64,000 nucleotides of DNA from positions 930,001-994,000 of the forward strand of contig NZ_JBEJGY010000004.1 of assembly GCF_040253615.1 (NCBI RefSeq), given 5' to 3'. Positions 16,109-26,855 of the stretch are shown here, piece after piece. How positions within the stretch are numbered: the stretch's first letter is position 1; each line of letters opens with the position of its first letter. The position numbers and the translations under genes are program-made. The notes under the pieces are model-generated. The model worked only from the letters and a program-made list of their open reading frames with translations. It made no database searches and was not told the origin of the DNA. The stretch is from Streptomyces sp. Edi4 (lineage in GTDB: Bacteria > Actinomycetota > Actinomycetes > Streptomycetales > Streptomycetaceae).

Positions 16109-16483
16109 TCAGCGGGGCCGGCCTTGCTTGAGGGCGGCGAGAAGCGTCGGCACGTGACTGTGGTCGACGTCCTTGGCCGCGGTCAGCAGGGTGACGGTGT
16201 GCGCCTTGGCCAGATCGAGCAGCCCGTCCAGCGCCCTGCGCTGTTCGGGCCCTGCCAGTTCGGCCTTGTAGCGCTCCTGGAACTCCGCGAAGCGTGAGCG
16301 GTCCTCGTGGTACCAGCGGCGCAGCTCCGTGGAGGGGGTGAGGTCCTTGGGCCACTCATCGACCGCGGCGTGTTCCTTGGACAGGCCCCGGGGCCAGAGC
16401 CGGTCGACCAGGACGCGTACGCCGTCGGTGTCCTCGGGAGGGTCGTAGACGCGGCGGACCCTCGGTGCGCGCTGTGCCGGCAT
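16109..16483 (-). CDS. DUF488-family protein
   Basis: A 124-residue DUF488/YeaO-like protein: RVYDPPEDTDGVRVLVDRLW, PRGLSKE, DEWPKDLTPSTELRRWYHED and VTLLTAAKDVDHSHV are the conserved family blocks. The biochemical role of the family is not established. ATG 16483 opens the conserved domain. It lies downstream, on the same strand, of a strong hairpin (16556-16607), so it probably has its own promoter. Confidence 0.9.
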   Translation of the reverse strand: MPAQRAPRVRRVYDPPEDTDGVRVLVDRLWPRGLSKEHAAVDEWPKDLTPSTELRRWYHEDRSRFAEFQERYKAELAGPEQRRALDGLLDLAKAHTVTLLTAAKDVDHSHVPTLLAALKQGRPR

Positions 16484-16555
16484 CGGTGCCTCCCAGGTGT
16501 CGCTCCCCCGCGCGTCGCCCCCGGCCCCACCCTGCCAACGGTCCGGGAGTCGCGC

Positions 16556-16607
16556 GACCGCCGGGCGGGTCGGCACCGGCGGACCGGTGCCGACCCGCCC
16601 GGCGGTC
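16556..16607. terminator. Perfect 24-bp hairpin, terminator of the DUF3533-like gene
   Basis: Arms 16556-16579 and 16584-16607 are perfectly complementary (24 bp) around the loop CGGA. It follows the stop of the minus-strand gene at 16639 and precedes the DUF488 gene. No T-run is present, as is usual for GC-rich actinobacterial terminators. Confidence 0.75.
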
Positions 16608-16638
16608 GGGCGCCACTGTGGGTGGCGGTGTCGGCGCC

Positions 16639-17841
16639 TCAGACGCCGACGGCCTCCTCGATCTCCTCTTCCTCTGCGGCCTCTGCGGCCCCGGCGGTGG
16701 CGGCGGTGGCCGGGGGCACGGTGGACGCGGCGGGCGCCGGAGATGTCATGGGCGTCTCGGACCGCGTCACCTCGGCCGCGGGCGTCCGGCGGCGTTCTAC
16801 GGCGCCGGAGATCATCATCACGGCGAGACCGAGGACCAGCCACGCGATAAGGACCCACACATCGCGTGCGAGACCGTGGCCGCCGAAGTAGACCAGGTCA
16901 CGGATGCCCTCCAGGAGGCCCGCGCCGTTCCAGAAGGCGTGCAGACCGCCGAAGAACCCGTTCTGGAGCTCGGGCCTGAAGAGCCCGCCGGAACTCGTGA
17001 AGTTGAGCATCACGAAGAGCACCATCACGCCGAGCGTGGTCCAGCGCTTGAGGAAGGTGTGCAGCCCGACGCCGAGGAAGAGGATGCCCGCCGAGTACAG
17101 CCAGGCCATCGCCCACACGCCCCACAGCCCGTGGTCGACCAGGTGGAACAGCGGTCCCGCGAAGGCGGCGCCGATCAGGGAGACCACGAAGGAGACCCCG
17201 GCCACCAGGCCCGCCCGGGTCCGGAGCGTGAGACCCGCCCCGGCCGCGCCGAGCACCGCGACGGATGCGTACGAGCCGATGCTGACCGCGATGAGCAGGA
17301 AGAAGATGCCCGAGCCCGTGGGATCGCCGGAGACCGGCGGCACCACGTCGGTGATCTTCAGCGGGGCGCCCTGCGCGGTGGCAACCGGCGTGAAGATCTT
17401 CTCGACGGCGGTGGCGCTCATGTCGGATCCGGCCGAGGCGACGATGAGCTCCGGCGTCTTGGCGTCCAGGACGTAGGCGCCGGTGATGTCACGGGACTTG
17501 AGCTGGTCCACGGCGGTGGCGCGGTCGGGGACGGTGCGCACGTCGAGCTTGTCGCCCGCCTTGCCTGCCGCGCCTGCCGTGTTCGCTGTGGCCGCTCCGT
17601 TTGCCTTGTCCTGGATGGTCTGCGCGAACACCTTCGCCTCGGGGCCCGCCCCCACGACGGCGACCGGCAGGTGGTGCGGTTCGGGGGAGACGAACGCGCC
17701 GAGGTAGGCGAGACCCATGCCGAGGCACATCAGGAGCGGGGTGATCAGATGCGTGAGGACGTGCCGCAGCGCGGGGTTGGACGGCGTCGTACGCACGAGC
17801 GCCGGCGCGCCGGGCCGGCCGGCCTTGTGACCTGCGGACAT
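16639..17841 (-). CDS. ABC-2/SNG1-like membrane protein (DUF3533 / YhgE-like)
   Basis: A 400-residue membrane protein with one N-terminal segment (LITPLLMCLGMGLAYLGAFV), an outer domain of about 130 residues ending SGDPTGSGIFFLLIAVSIG, then five further segments. This layout, and DRATAVDQLKSRDITGAYVLD within the outer domain, match DUF3533/YhgE-Pip type proteins. Their role is not well defined; drug efflux and phage adsorption have been reported for relatives. The C terminus is a disordered Ala/Thr/Glu-rich tail. ATG 17841 has AGAAGGG eight bases upstream. Two overlapping inverted repeats in the promoter region resemble the MarR operator at 27663, so MarR control is plausible. Confidence 0.72.
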   Translation of the reverse strand: MSAGHKAGRPGAPALVRTTPSNPALRHVLTHLITPLLMCLGMGLAYLGAFVSPEPHHLPVAVVGAGPEAKVFAQTIQDKANGAATANTAGAAGKAGDKLDVRTVPDRATAVDQLKSRDITGAYVLDAKTPELIVASAGSDMSATAVEKIFTPVATAQGAPLKITDVVPPVSGDPTGSGIFFLLIAVSIGSYASVAVLGAAGAGLTLRTRAGLVAGVSFVVSLIGAAFAGPLFHLVDHGLWGVWAMAWLYSAGILFLGVGLHTFLKRWTTLGVMVLFVMLNFTSSGGLFRPELQNGFFGGLHAFWNGAGLLEGIRDLVYFGGHGLARDVWVLIAWLVLGLAVMMISGAVERRRTPAAEVTRSETPMTSPAPAASTVPPATAATAGAAEAAEEEEIEEAVGV

Positions 17842-17909
17842 GAGCGGACCCTTCTGCTCGTACCCGCGACCGGGACCGGTCACGAACCGCGAGCGCAATG
17901 GTTGGTATT

Positions 17910-17937
17910 TACAACTGCTATGAGTTGTACTCTACAA
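17910..17937. promoter_or_regulatory. Overlapping inverted repeats, candidate MarR operator
   Basis: TACAACT-N6-AGTTGTA (17910-17929) is a perfect 7-6-7 dyad and overlaps TTGTA-CTC-TACAA (17925-17937). The second has the same 5-3-5 layout as the palindrome before the marR gene at 27706. The site lies between the DUF3533-like gene and the divergent SLAC1-type gene. Confidence 0.55.
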
Positions 17938-18024
17938 GCATCTCTCCGTGGACGCCACCTCGGCGGCCCGGGAGCGAGAGTCGCCTCGGTGGCGACGGCG
18001 GACCGCCCGCGTTGAGATGGGCCC

Positions 18025-18975
18025 ATGAACCGCCAGGGCGCCCCGTGGTGGGCCGAGCTGCCGCCGGCCGCCGGCGCCGCCGTCATGGCCACCGCGATCG
18101 TCTCCATCGGACTGCACCTGACCGGCCACGAAACGCTCTCCCGGGTGGGCCTGGCCATCGCCGTGCTCCTGTGGCTGCTGCTCGCCTGGGACTTCCTGTG
18201 GCGGCTGCTGGGAAACCGGGCCCGCTGGTCCGGCGAGGCGGACACCCCGCCCGCGCTCACCGCCGTCGCCGCCACCACGGTGCTCGGCACCCGCCTCTGC
18301 GCGCTCGGCCGCGAGGACGTGGCGGCGGGGCTGCTCGCGCTCGCGGCGGTGATCTGGCCGGGGCTGCTGATCGCGGTCGTACGCCACTGGCACCCCCGGA
18401 TGCCCGGCGCGGCCTTCCTGGTGTGCGTCGCCACGCAGGGCCTGGCGGTGCTCGCGGCGACGCTCTTCCTGGCGGGCGCGGGCGACTGGCTGGGGTGGGC
18501 CGCGCTCGGCGCGCTCGTGCTCGGCGTGCTCCTCTACGGGGAGGCGCTGGCCAGATTCGACGTCCGGGAACTGGCCCGGGGGGCCGGCGACCAGTGGATC
18601 GCGGGCGGCGCGCCGGCCATCTCGGCACTGGCCGCGGCGAAACTCACCATCTCACCGCTGTGGACCGGCGCCGCGCACACCGCCCTGCGCACCACCACCC
18701 TCGTCCTGGTCGGCGTCAATCTCGCGGCGTGCGCGGTGCTGCTCGGCTTCGAGGTGCGAAGGCCTCGGCCGCGTTACGACATCCGGCGGTGGTCCACGGT
18801 CTTCCCGCTCGGCATGACCTCGGTCGCCGCGCTGACCGCCGCGACCGCCACCGGGACCGGGTGGCTGCGCCCGCTCGGCGAGGGCGTGCTGTGGGCCGCC
18901 TGCGCGGCCTGGCTGCTCGTGCTCGCCGGGTTCACCCGCAAACGGCTCAACTCCCGCTCCGGACCGGGAGGTTGA
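18025..18975 (+). CDS. TDT/SLAC1-family membrane transporter (TehA-like)
   Basis: A 316-residue protein with about ten hydrophobic segments. FPLGMTSVAALTAATATG near 270 and PAAGAAVMATAIVSIGLHL near the N terminus are repeat signatures of the tellurite-resistance/dicarboxylate transporter (SLAC1-like anion channel) family. The ion is unknown. ATG 18025 lies six bases after TGAGAT and lacks a ribosome site, consistent with a leaderless mRNA. It is divergent from the DUF3533-like gene across a candidate MarR operator, and overlaps the convergent epimerase gene by 29 bases. Confidence 0.8.
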   Translation: MNRQGAPWWAELPPAAGAAVMATAIVSIGLHLTGHETLSRVGLAIAVLLWLLLAWDFLWRLLGNRARWSGEADTPPALTAVAATTVLGTRLCALGREDVAAGLLALAAVIWPGLLIAVVRHWHPRMPGAAFLVCVATQGLAVLAATLFLAGAGDWLGWAALGALVLGVLLYGEALARFDVRELARGAGDQWIAGGAPAISALAAAKLTISPLWTGAAHTALRTTTLVLVGVNLAACAVLLGFEVRRPRPRYDIRRWSTVFPLGMTSVAALTAATATGTGWLRPLGEGVLWAACAAWLLVLAGFTRKRLNSRSGPGG

Positions 18976-19927
18976 CCCGGCCCTGGCGCCCGGAGCGGGC
19001 ACGTGCGACCAGGTCGGCCGCCGCGCTCGGCCAAGCGGGATACGCGAAGGTGAAGCCCGCGTCCAGGAGGCGCCCGGGCACGACGCGACGGCTCTTGAGC
19101 AGCAGCTCGGTGTCCGAGCGCAGGGCGAACGCGCCGAGCCCGGCCATCCACCGGGTCGCGGGCAGACCCACCGGGATGCCCCGGGCGTCGCGCAGCGCGC
19201 GCATGAAAGCCCGTTGCGGCAGCGGAGCGGGGGCCGCCAGATTGACCGGTCCCGTGATGTCGTCGCGCTCGACGAGGAAGCGGAGCGCCCGGACGAAGTC
19301 GTGGTCGTGGATCCAGGAGACGTACTGCGCCCCGCCCGCGACCGGACCGCCGAGCCCGAGGCGGGCCAGCTTCGAAAGCACGTCGAAGACGCCTCCCCGG
19401 TCGGGACTCATCACCATCGCCGAGCGCAGGGCGACCTTGCGCGTGTGCGGCGTACGCGCCTCCTCCTGCGCCGCCTCCCATGCCTTGGCGATCTCCACGC
19501 TGAAGACCCAGTAGCCCGGAACGTCCGGCTCGGCGCCGCCCAGGATGCCGCTCGCCTCGTCGTTGGGCGCGTCGAAGCGGTGCGCGTACACCGTCGCGGT
19601 GCTCATCTGGAGCCAGAGCGCGGGGGGCCGCGCCGCGTCGGCGATGGCCCGGCCCACGACCTGGGCGGAGCGTACGCGCGAGTCCATCATGGCCCGCAGA
19701 TTCGCCTCGGTGTAGCGGCAGCTCACGCTCCGGCCGGCCAGGTTGACGACGACGTCACTGCCGTCGACGACATCGGTCCACGCGCCGGGCGTCTCGCCGT
19801 CCCAGCCCACTTGGCGCGGGCCGCGCGGCCGTCGCGTGAGGATCACGACATCATGGCCCGCGGCCGTCAGCGCCCGGTCCAGGATCGAGCCGACCTGCCC
19901 GGTACCGCCGGGAATCACTACCTTCAT
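18947..19927 (-). CDS. TIGR01777-family epimerase / SDR39U1-like protein
   Basis: 326 residues with the N-terminal NAD(P) motif GGTGQVG, the DVVVNLAGRSVSCRYTEANL segment and SWIHDHDFVRALRFLVERDD, all typical of TIGR01777 (SDR39U1, YfcH-like) extended SDRs. Substrate unknown. ATG 19927 has GAGGGGG upstream and a -10-like TAGGGT further upstream. The 3' end overlaps the SLAC1-type gene tail to tail, so transcription of the two may interfere. Confidence 0.9.
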   Translation of the reverse strand: MKVVIPGGTGQVGSILDRALTAAGHDVVILTRRPRGPRQVGWDGETPGAWTDVVDGSDVVVNLAGRSVSCRYTEANLRAMMDSRVRSAQVVGRAIADAARPPALWLQMSTATVYAHRFDAPNDEASGILGGAEPDVPGYWVFSVEIAKAWEAAQEEARTPHTRKVALRSAMVMSPDRGGVFDVLSKLARLGLGGPVAGGAQYVSWIHDHDFVRALRFLVERDDITGPVNLAAPAPLPQRAFMRALRDARGIPVGLPATRWMAGLGAFALRSDTELLLKSRRVVPGRLLDAGFTFAYPAWPSAAADLVARARSGRQGRVNLPVRSGS

Positions 19928-20159
19928 CGCGCACCCCCTCGTTGTTGACGTGACCCTAGCGCACAGACTTGAACGCGTTCAAAGAGGCTCCGTCCCAGGT
20001 GGCCTGCCCGCTTCGGCGCGCCGAAGCCCCCTGCCCCGCCGCCGATCACCCGGCCGGATCGCGTGCGGTGGTCGGCGGGGACGAGCGGGCCGACACTGGA
20101 GGTGCCGGCCGGATCGGATCCGCGGCGTGCGAACCGCCGGCGCAACCCAGGAGGCAGCC

Positions 20160-20630
20160 GTGGTCGACAGTGAGGCGTGGGGAGACGAGGTCTACCAGCC
20201 CGACGGCTCCGAGGTGCAGGACGACGAGGGCATCCTGGGCACCGAGGACACCCTGGACGAGGGGCCCGAGGACCCGCTCGACACGGGGTATTCACCGCCG
20301 GAACGGCCCTGGGCCGTGGAGCGACCCGGGGTGACCGCCGCCGAACGGCTGCGCGGCGAGAGCCTGGAGCGGCGCCTCGCCCATGAGCTCCCCGAGGTGG
20401 CCGAGGCGGAGGGCGACGGCGTGGGCGACACCTGGGACACCGACGGCGAGCCGCGCGACAACGAGGTCGGCGCGGCCCGCGCGGGCCGGCTCGTGGCCCC
20501 GGACGAGGGCGCGCACCCCGACGAGGAGACCCGTCTGTTCGCCACGGACGTGGGCCTGGACGGCGCGGCGTCCTCGGCCGAGGAGGCCGCGATGCACGTC
20601 GTCGACGAGGACGCCGTCGACGGCCCCTGA
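20160..20630 (+). CDS. DUF5709 family protein
   Basis: A very acidic 156-residue protein: EAWGDEVYQPDGSEVQDDEG, then TEDTLDEGPEDPLDTGYSPP and ERPWAVERPGVTAAERLRGE are the DUF5709 blocks; ESLERRLAHELPEV follows. No catalytic residues or membrane segments were seen. GTG 20160 follows AGGAGG at the right distance. The family is common in Streptomyces and has no assigned role; acidity and composition suggest a stress or disordered protein (inference). Confidence 0.85.
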   Translation: MVDSEAWGDEVYQPDGSEVQDDEGILGTEDTLDEGPEDPLDTGYSPPERPWAVERPGVTAAERLRGESLERRLAHELPEVAEAEGDGVGDTWDTDGEPRDNEVGAARAGRLVAPDEGAHPDEETRLFATDVGLDGAASSAEEAAMHVVDEDAVDGP

Positions 20631-20697
20631 CCACCCGGCGGCCATGGGAAGCCGCGCCTCCCAGGTCCGCGGGACCGCCCGCCCTCCCTCAGCGCCC

Positions 20698-20735
20698 AAA
20701 CCCCTTGCACCACACCAAACCCCTTGCACCACACC
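20698..20735. repeat. Perfect 19-bp tandem duplication upstream of rpmE2
   Basis: The 19-mer AAACCCCTTGCACCACACC occurs twice without a gap, 33 bases before the rpmE2 start. Exact identity suggests a recent duplication or a doubled regulatory element. No Zur-box-like sequence was found here. Confidence 0.85.
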
Positions 20736-20767
20736 GCAGTTGTGCCGACCGACACCCCGGAGACTCC

Positions 20768-21016
20768 ATGCAGCGCGACAAGCAGCCCCCCTACCAGCCG
20801 GTCGTCTTCCGTGACCGCGCGGCCGGATTCGCCTTTCTGACCCGGTCGACCGCGACGAGCGAGGAGAGCATCGACTGGGACGACGGCAACACCTACCCCG
20901 TCATCGACGTGGAGATCTCCGCCGAGAGCCACCCCTTCTACACGGGCCAGGCGCGGACGGTCGACACCGAGGGCCGCATCGCCCGCTTCGAGCGGCGCTA
21001 CGAGGGCAAGGCGTGA
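20768..21016 (+). CDS. rpmE2: 50S ribosomal protein L31 type B
   Basis: 82 residues, MQRDKQPPYQPVVFRDRAAG then FAFLTRSTATSEE, HPFYTGQ and GRIARFERRY. The CxxC zinc pairs of type A L31 are absent, so this is the zinc-free type B paralogue, which replaces the zinc form when zinc is scarce. In Streptomyces coelicolor such paralogues are under Zur control, but no Zur box is visible upstream. The start region instead has a perfect 19-bp tandem repeat. A hairpin follows the stop codon. Confidence 0.93.
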   Translation: MQRDKQPPYQPVVFRDRAAGFAFLTRSTATSEESIDWDDGNTYPVIDVEISAESHPFYTGQARTVDTEGRIARFERRYEGKA

Positions 21017-21020
21017 CCTT

Positions 21021-21052
21021 GGCCGGGGCGGACGGCCGAGCCCGCCCCGGCC
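21021..21052 (+). terminator. Terminator after rpmE2
   Basis: An 11-bp perfect stem (GGCCGGGGCGG with its complement) closes a 10-base loop five bases after the rpmE2 stop codon. Confidence 0.7.
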
Positions 21053-21303
21053 TGGGCCCTCCTCCTGCACGTGCGTGCTGCGGCCCTTTCGAGCCGTACG
21101 CCCCACGAGGCCCCCTCCCCCCGCGCGGGTCTGCCCCGCCGGGCCGTTCACCTGCACGCTCCTGGGTCTTTTGACCGAGTCCGCGCCACCCGGGCCGGGG
21201 AACGCGACCGCGTTCTGGCCATCGTCCCCCGGAGCGGGTGCCGCCGCGCGTCACGCGCTGGCACCCTCGCGGCTGTTGATCCGAACCCGTCGTGAGGAAT
21301 GGA

Positions 21304-22305
21304 ATGCGCATGCGCCATCGCACCGCCGTGTTCACCGTCGTCGGCGCGCTGTGCGGGGTCCTGGCCCTCATCCTCGCCCTGTCCGCCGATTCCACGCGGG
21401 CCACGACGATCGCGACCGTCGCACCGGTCGCAACTGTCGCACCGACCGCACCGACCGCACCGACCGCACCGACCGCACCGACCGCACCGACCACGGTTTT
21501 CGGCCATCGCGGGGCTCCGGCGCACGCCCCCGAGAACACGCTCGGCTCGGTGCGCGAGGCCGCGGATCTGGGCGTGGAGTGGGTGGAGAACGATGTCCAG
21601 CGCACCCGCGACGGAGCGCTCGTCGTCATCCACGACACCACCCTGAAGCGCACCACCGACGCCGAACGGCGCTACCCCGGGCGCTCCCCGTGGGCGGTCG
21701 GCTCGTTCACGCTCGCCGAGATCGAGCAGTTGGACGCGGGCGGCTGGTTCGGCCCGGGCTTCCGGGGCGAGCGCGTGCCGACCCTCCAGGAGTACCTGAG
21801 CCTGCTGGACCGTACCGGCCAGAGTCTCCTGCTCGAACTGAAGCAGCCGGAGCTCTACCCGGGGATCGAGCGCCAGACCCTCGACACGCTCGGCCGGGCC
21901 GGCTGGCTCGACGGGCCGCATCTGACTCGGCGCCTGATCGTCCAGAGCTTCAGCGCCCCCGCGCTGCGCACCACCCACAGGCTGCGCCCCGAGGTGCGCA
22001 CCGGCTTCCTTGGCAACGTACCGCTGTCCCGGCTCGGGCAGTACGCCGCCTTCGTGGACGAGTTCAACACCGAGCAGGGCGCGGTGACTTCGGCGTATGT
22101 GAAGGCGGTGCACGCGCTCAGGAGTCCGCACTGGCCGAGGATGCGCGTGAACGCCTGGACCGTCGACAGCGCGGATGCCGCCCGTGCCCTGGTGCGGCGC
22201 GGCGTGGACGGCGTCATCTCCAACCGGCCCGACGTCATCAGGCGGGCGACCGGCGGACACCCGCTGCGGCCGCTCCGCCCTGCCCGCGCTCCGGGCTTCG
22301 CGTGA
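21304..22305 (+). CDS. Secreted glycerophosphodiester phosphodiesterase
   Basis: A signal peptide (RHRTAVFTVVGALCGVLALI) leads into a Thr-Ala-Pro repeat linker and a GDPD TIM barrel. The active-site motif FGHRGAPAHAPENTLGSV holds the catalytic HR and the EN metal residues; ENDVQRTRDGALVVIHD gives the second metal and histidine site; DGVISNRPD closes the barrel. It releases glycerol 3-phosphate from deacylated phospholipids or teichoic acid outside the cell. ATG 21304 follows GAGGAA; ATG 21310 and GTG 21292 are alternatives. It lies just before dhaKLM, so a shared role in glycerol-type carbon use is plausible, but the gap and starts do not prove an operon. Confidence 0.92.
   Translation: MRMRHRTAVFTVVGALCGVLALILALSADSTRATTIATVAPVATVAPTAPTAPTAPTAPTAPTTVFGHRGAPAHAPENTLGSVREAADLGVEWVENDVQRTRDGALVVIHDTTLKRTTDAERRYPGRSPWAVGSFTLAEIEQLDAGGWFGPGFRGERVPTLQEYLSLLDRTGQSLLLELKQPELYPGIERQTLDTLGRAGWLDGPHLTRRLIVQSFSAPALRTTHRLRPEVRTGFLGNVPLSRLGQYAAFVDEFNTEQGAVTSAYVKAVHALRSPHWPRMRVNAWTVDSADAARALVRRGVDGVISNRPDVIRRATGGHPLRPLRPARAPGFA
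21441..21494. repeat. 9-bp in-frame tandem repeat in the GDPD linker
   Basis: ACCGACCGC repeats five times, then a variant ACCGACCAC. It encodes the Ala-Pro-Thr repeat between signal peptide and enzyme domain, an in-frame length-variable linker. Confidence 0.85.
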
Positions 22306-22348
22306 TACTGGGGCCGACACACTCCGCACGCCTCGCCTGGAGGTCATG

Positions 22349-23341
22349 GTGAACAAGCTCATCAACGTGCCCGAGAGCGTCGTGGCCGACGCGCTGCGCG
22401 GCATCGCGGCCGCGCATCCCGCGCTGACGGTCGACGTGGAGAACCGGGTGGTGCTGCGGCGTGACGCGCCCGTCGCCGGTCGGGCGGCCCTCGTATCGGG
22501 CGGCGGCTCCGGGCACGAGCCGCTGCACGCCGGGTTCGTGGGGCCGGGGATGCTCTCCGCCGCGTGCCCCGGTGAGGTGTTCACTTCGCCGGTGCCGGAT
22601 CAGCTGGTGCGGGCCGCGGCGGCCGTGGACGGCGGCGCGGGGGTGTTGTTCGTCGTCAAGAACTACACCGGCGACGTCCTGAACTTCGACATGGCGGCCG
22701 AGCTGGCCGAGGACGAGGGGGTGAGCGTCGCCAAGGTCCTGGTCGACGACGACGTCGCCGTCACCGACAGTCTCTACACAGCGGGGCGGCGCGGCACCGG
22801 CGCCACCCTGTTCGTCGAGAAGATCGCCGGAGCGGCCGCGGCGGAGGGCGCGCCGCTGGAGCGGGTCGAGGCCATCGCCCGTCGGGTCAACGCCGGCGCG
22901 CGCAGCTTCGGGGTGGCGCTGAGCGCCTGCTCGACCCCGGCCAAGGGCGGCCCGACCTTCGAACTGCCGCCCGGGGAGCTGGAGTTGGGCGTCGGCATCC
23001 ATGGCGAGCCGGGGCGTGAGCGGCGGGCGATGATGACCGCCCGGGAGATCGCGGACTACGCCGTGCACGTCGTCCTCGACGATCTGCGGCCGACCAGTCC
23101 CGTACTCCTCCTGGTCAACGGGATGGGCGCCACTCCCCTGCTCGAACTGTACGGGTTCAACGCCGAGGTGCACCGGGTGCTCGCCGAGCGGGGTGTACCG
23201 GTGGTCCGTACGCTCGTCGGGAACTATGTCACCTCGCTGGACATGGCCGGGTGTTCGGTGACGCTCTGTCAAGTGGACGAGGAACTGCTGCGGTTGTGGG
23301 ACGCGCCGGTCAACACTCCCGCGCTGCGCTGGGGTTGCTGA
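22349..23341 (+). CDS. dhaK: Dihydroxyacetone kinase subunit DhaK
   Basis: 330 residues. The substrate pocket motif VSGGGSGHEPLHAGFVG and the histidine in VGIHGEPG, which binds dihydroxyacetone covalently as a hemiaminal, are both intact, as is KNYTGDVLNFDMA. DhaK works with DhaL and DhaM to phosphorylate dihydroxyacetone using phosphoenolpyruvate from the PTS. GTG 22349 has better spacing from GGAGG than ATG 22346. dhaL starts 21 bases downstream, and dhaM overlaps dhaL, forming a tight operon. Confidence 0.95.
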   Translation: MNKLINVPESVVADALRGIAAAHPALTVDVENRVVLRRDAPVAGRAALVSGGGSGHEPLHAGFVGPGMLSAACPGEVFTSPVPDQLVRAAAAVDGGAGVLFVVKNYTGDVLNFDMAAELAEDEGVSVAKVLVDDDVAVTDSLYTAGRRGTGATLFVEKIAGAAAAEGAPLERVEAIARRVNAGARSFGVALSACSTPAKGGPTFELPPGELELGVGIHGEPGRERRAMMTAREIADYAVHVVLDDLRPTSPVLLLVNGMGATPLLELYGFNAEVHRVLAERGVPVVRTLVGNYVTSLDMAGCSVTLCQVDEELLRLWDAPVNTPALRWGC

Positions 23342-23362
23342 GTGATGACTGAGGGAGAGCCT

Positions 23363-23959
23363 GTGCTCGACGCCGCGTTCATGTGCCGCTGGATGTCCGC
23401 CACCGCCGTCGCGGTCGACCGCGACGAGGCCCGGCTGACCGACCTCGACTCCGCGATCGGGGACGCCGACCACGGGGCCAACCTCCGGCGTGGTTTCACC
23501 GCCGTGGCGGCGGCGCTCGACAAGGAGCCTCCGGGCACCCCGGGGGCCGTACTCGCCCTCGCCGGGCGGCAGTTGATCTCCACCGTGGGCGGCGCGTCGG
23601 GTCCGCTGTACGGGACGCTGCTGCGGCGCATGGGCAAGGAGCTCGGGGACGCGGACGAGGTCACCCGAGAGCAGCTGGCCCGGGCGCTCGGCGCCGGGGT
23701 GGCGGCGGTCGGCCTGCTCGGCGGGGCGGCGGCCGGGGACAAGACGATGCTGGACGCGCTGCTGCCCGCCGTCGACGCGCTGGGCGAGTCCTTCGGTGCG
23801 GCGGCCGACGCGGCCGGGGCGGGGGCGGCCGCGACCGTGCCGCTGCGGGCCCGCAAGGGGCGGGCCAGCTATCTCGGCGAACGGTCGGTGGGGCATCAGG
23901 ATCCCGGGGCGGCGTCGGCGGCGCTGCTCATCGGCGCGCTCGTGGAGGCCGCCGCGTGA
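23363..23959 (+). CDS. dhaL: Dihydroxyacetone kinase subunit DhaL
   Basis: 198 residues, the ADP-carrying subunit. The metal/ADP motif DSAIGDADHGANLRRGF contains the three aspartates that hold Mg-ADP, and STVGGASGPLYGTLL and GDKTMLDALLPA complete the site. GTG 23363 (VLDAAFMCRWM) is chosen because GAGGGAG sits five bases upstream and family members start at this point; GTG 23342 and ATG 23345 are in frame but have no ribosome site. The stop overlaps the dhaM start. Confidence 0.93.
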   Translation: MLDAAFMCRWMSATAVAVDRDEARLTDLDSAIGDADHGANLRRGFTAVAAALDKEPPGTPGAVLALAGRQLISTVGGASGPLYGTLLRRMGKELGDADEVTREQLARALGAGVAAVGLLGGAAAGDKTMLDALLPAVDALGESFGAAADAAGAGAAATVPLRARKGRASYLGERSVGHQDPGAASAALLIGALVEAAA

Positions 23960-24369
23960 GCGGGGCCGAGCCGCTGGTCGGCGTGGTGCTGGTCTCGCAC
24001 AGCGCGGCGGTCGCGGCGGCGGTCGCGGAGCTGGCCCGGGGCCTTGCGGGCGGCGACGCCACCGTCCCCGTCGCCGCCGCTGGTGGGCTGCCCGACGGCG
24101 GGCTCGGCACCAGTGCGGAGCTCATCGTGGCGGCGGCCGAATCCGTCGACCGGGGCGCGGGGGTGGCCGTGCTGGTGGATCTGGGCAGCGCGGTCCTCAC
24201 GGTCAAGGCGCTGCTGGCCGAGGGGGACGAACTCCCGCCCGGGACGCGGTTGTTGGACGCGCCCTTCGTGGAGGGGGCGGTGGCGGCGGTCGTCAGCGCG
24301 GGGGCGGGGGTGGGGTTGGAGGGGGTCGAGGCGGCGGCGTCGGAGGCGTACGCCTACCGGAAGGTCTGA
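23956..24369 (+). CDS. dhaM: PTS-dependent dihydroxyacetone kinase phosphotransferase subunit DhaM (EIIA domain)
   Basis: 137 residues with only the mannose-type EIIA domain. The phospho-accepting histidine is in VLVSHSAAVAAAV, and VLVDLGSAVLTVKALL is conserved. Unlike the three-domain DhaM of E. coli, HPr and EI-like parts are missing, so phosphate must come from the cell's general PTS proteins. GTG 23956 overlaps the dhaL stop (GTGA). A 7-bp hairpin follows at once. Confidence 0.92.
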   Translation: MSGAEPLVGVVLVSHSAAVAAAVAELARGLAGGDATVPVAAAGGLPDGGLGTSAELIVAAAESVDRGAGVAVLVDLGSAVLTVKALLAEGDELPPGTRLLDAPFVEGAVAAVVSAGAGVGLEGVEAAASEAYAYRKV

Positions 24370-24387
24370 GGGGGTTGCTTCCCCCTC
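24368..24387 (+). terminator. Terminator after dhaM
   Basis: GAGGGGG-TTGCTT-CCCCCTC is a perfect 7-bp stem-loop that begins inside the dhaM stop codon and should end the dhaKLM transcript. Confidence 0.7.
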
Positions 24388-24478
24388 GGCCCCGCCCCGG
24401 CCGCGACGGGTCACCTTCGGGCCTCTCCGGGGTGCGGGCCCCTGAAACCCCGCTTTCGCCTGCGGGCCGCGCGGGGTA

Positions 24479-26799
<2,321 letters not shown>

Positions 26800-26855
26800 G
26801 CGGTGTGGCCGGCCGGCGCGGTCAGCCGGCGCGGCCGCGAACCTAGGATGCGGTC

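Noticed and set aside
20631..20767. Zur box before rpmE2
   Set aside because: No AT-rich inverted repeat like TGAAAATGATTTTCA was found.
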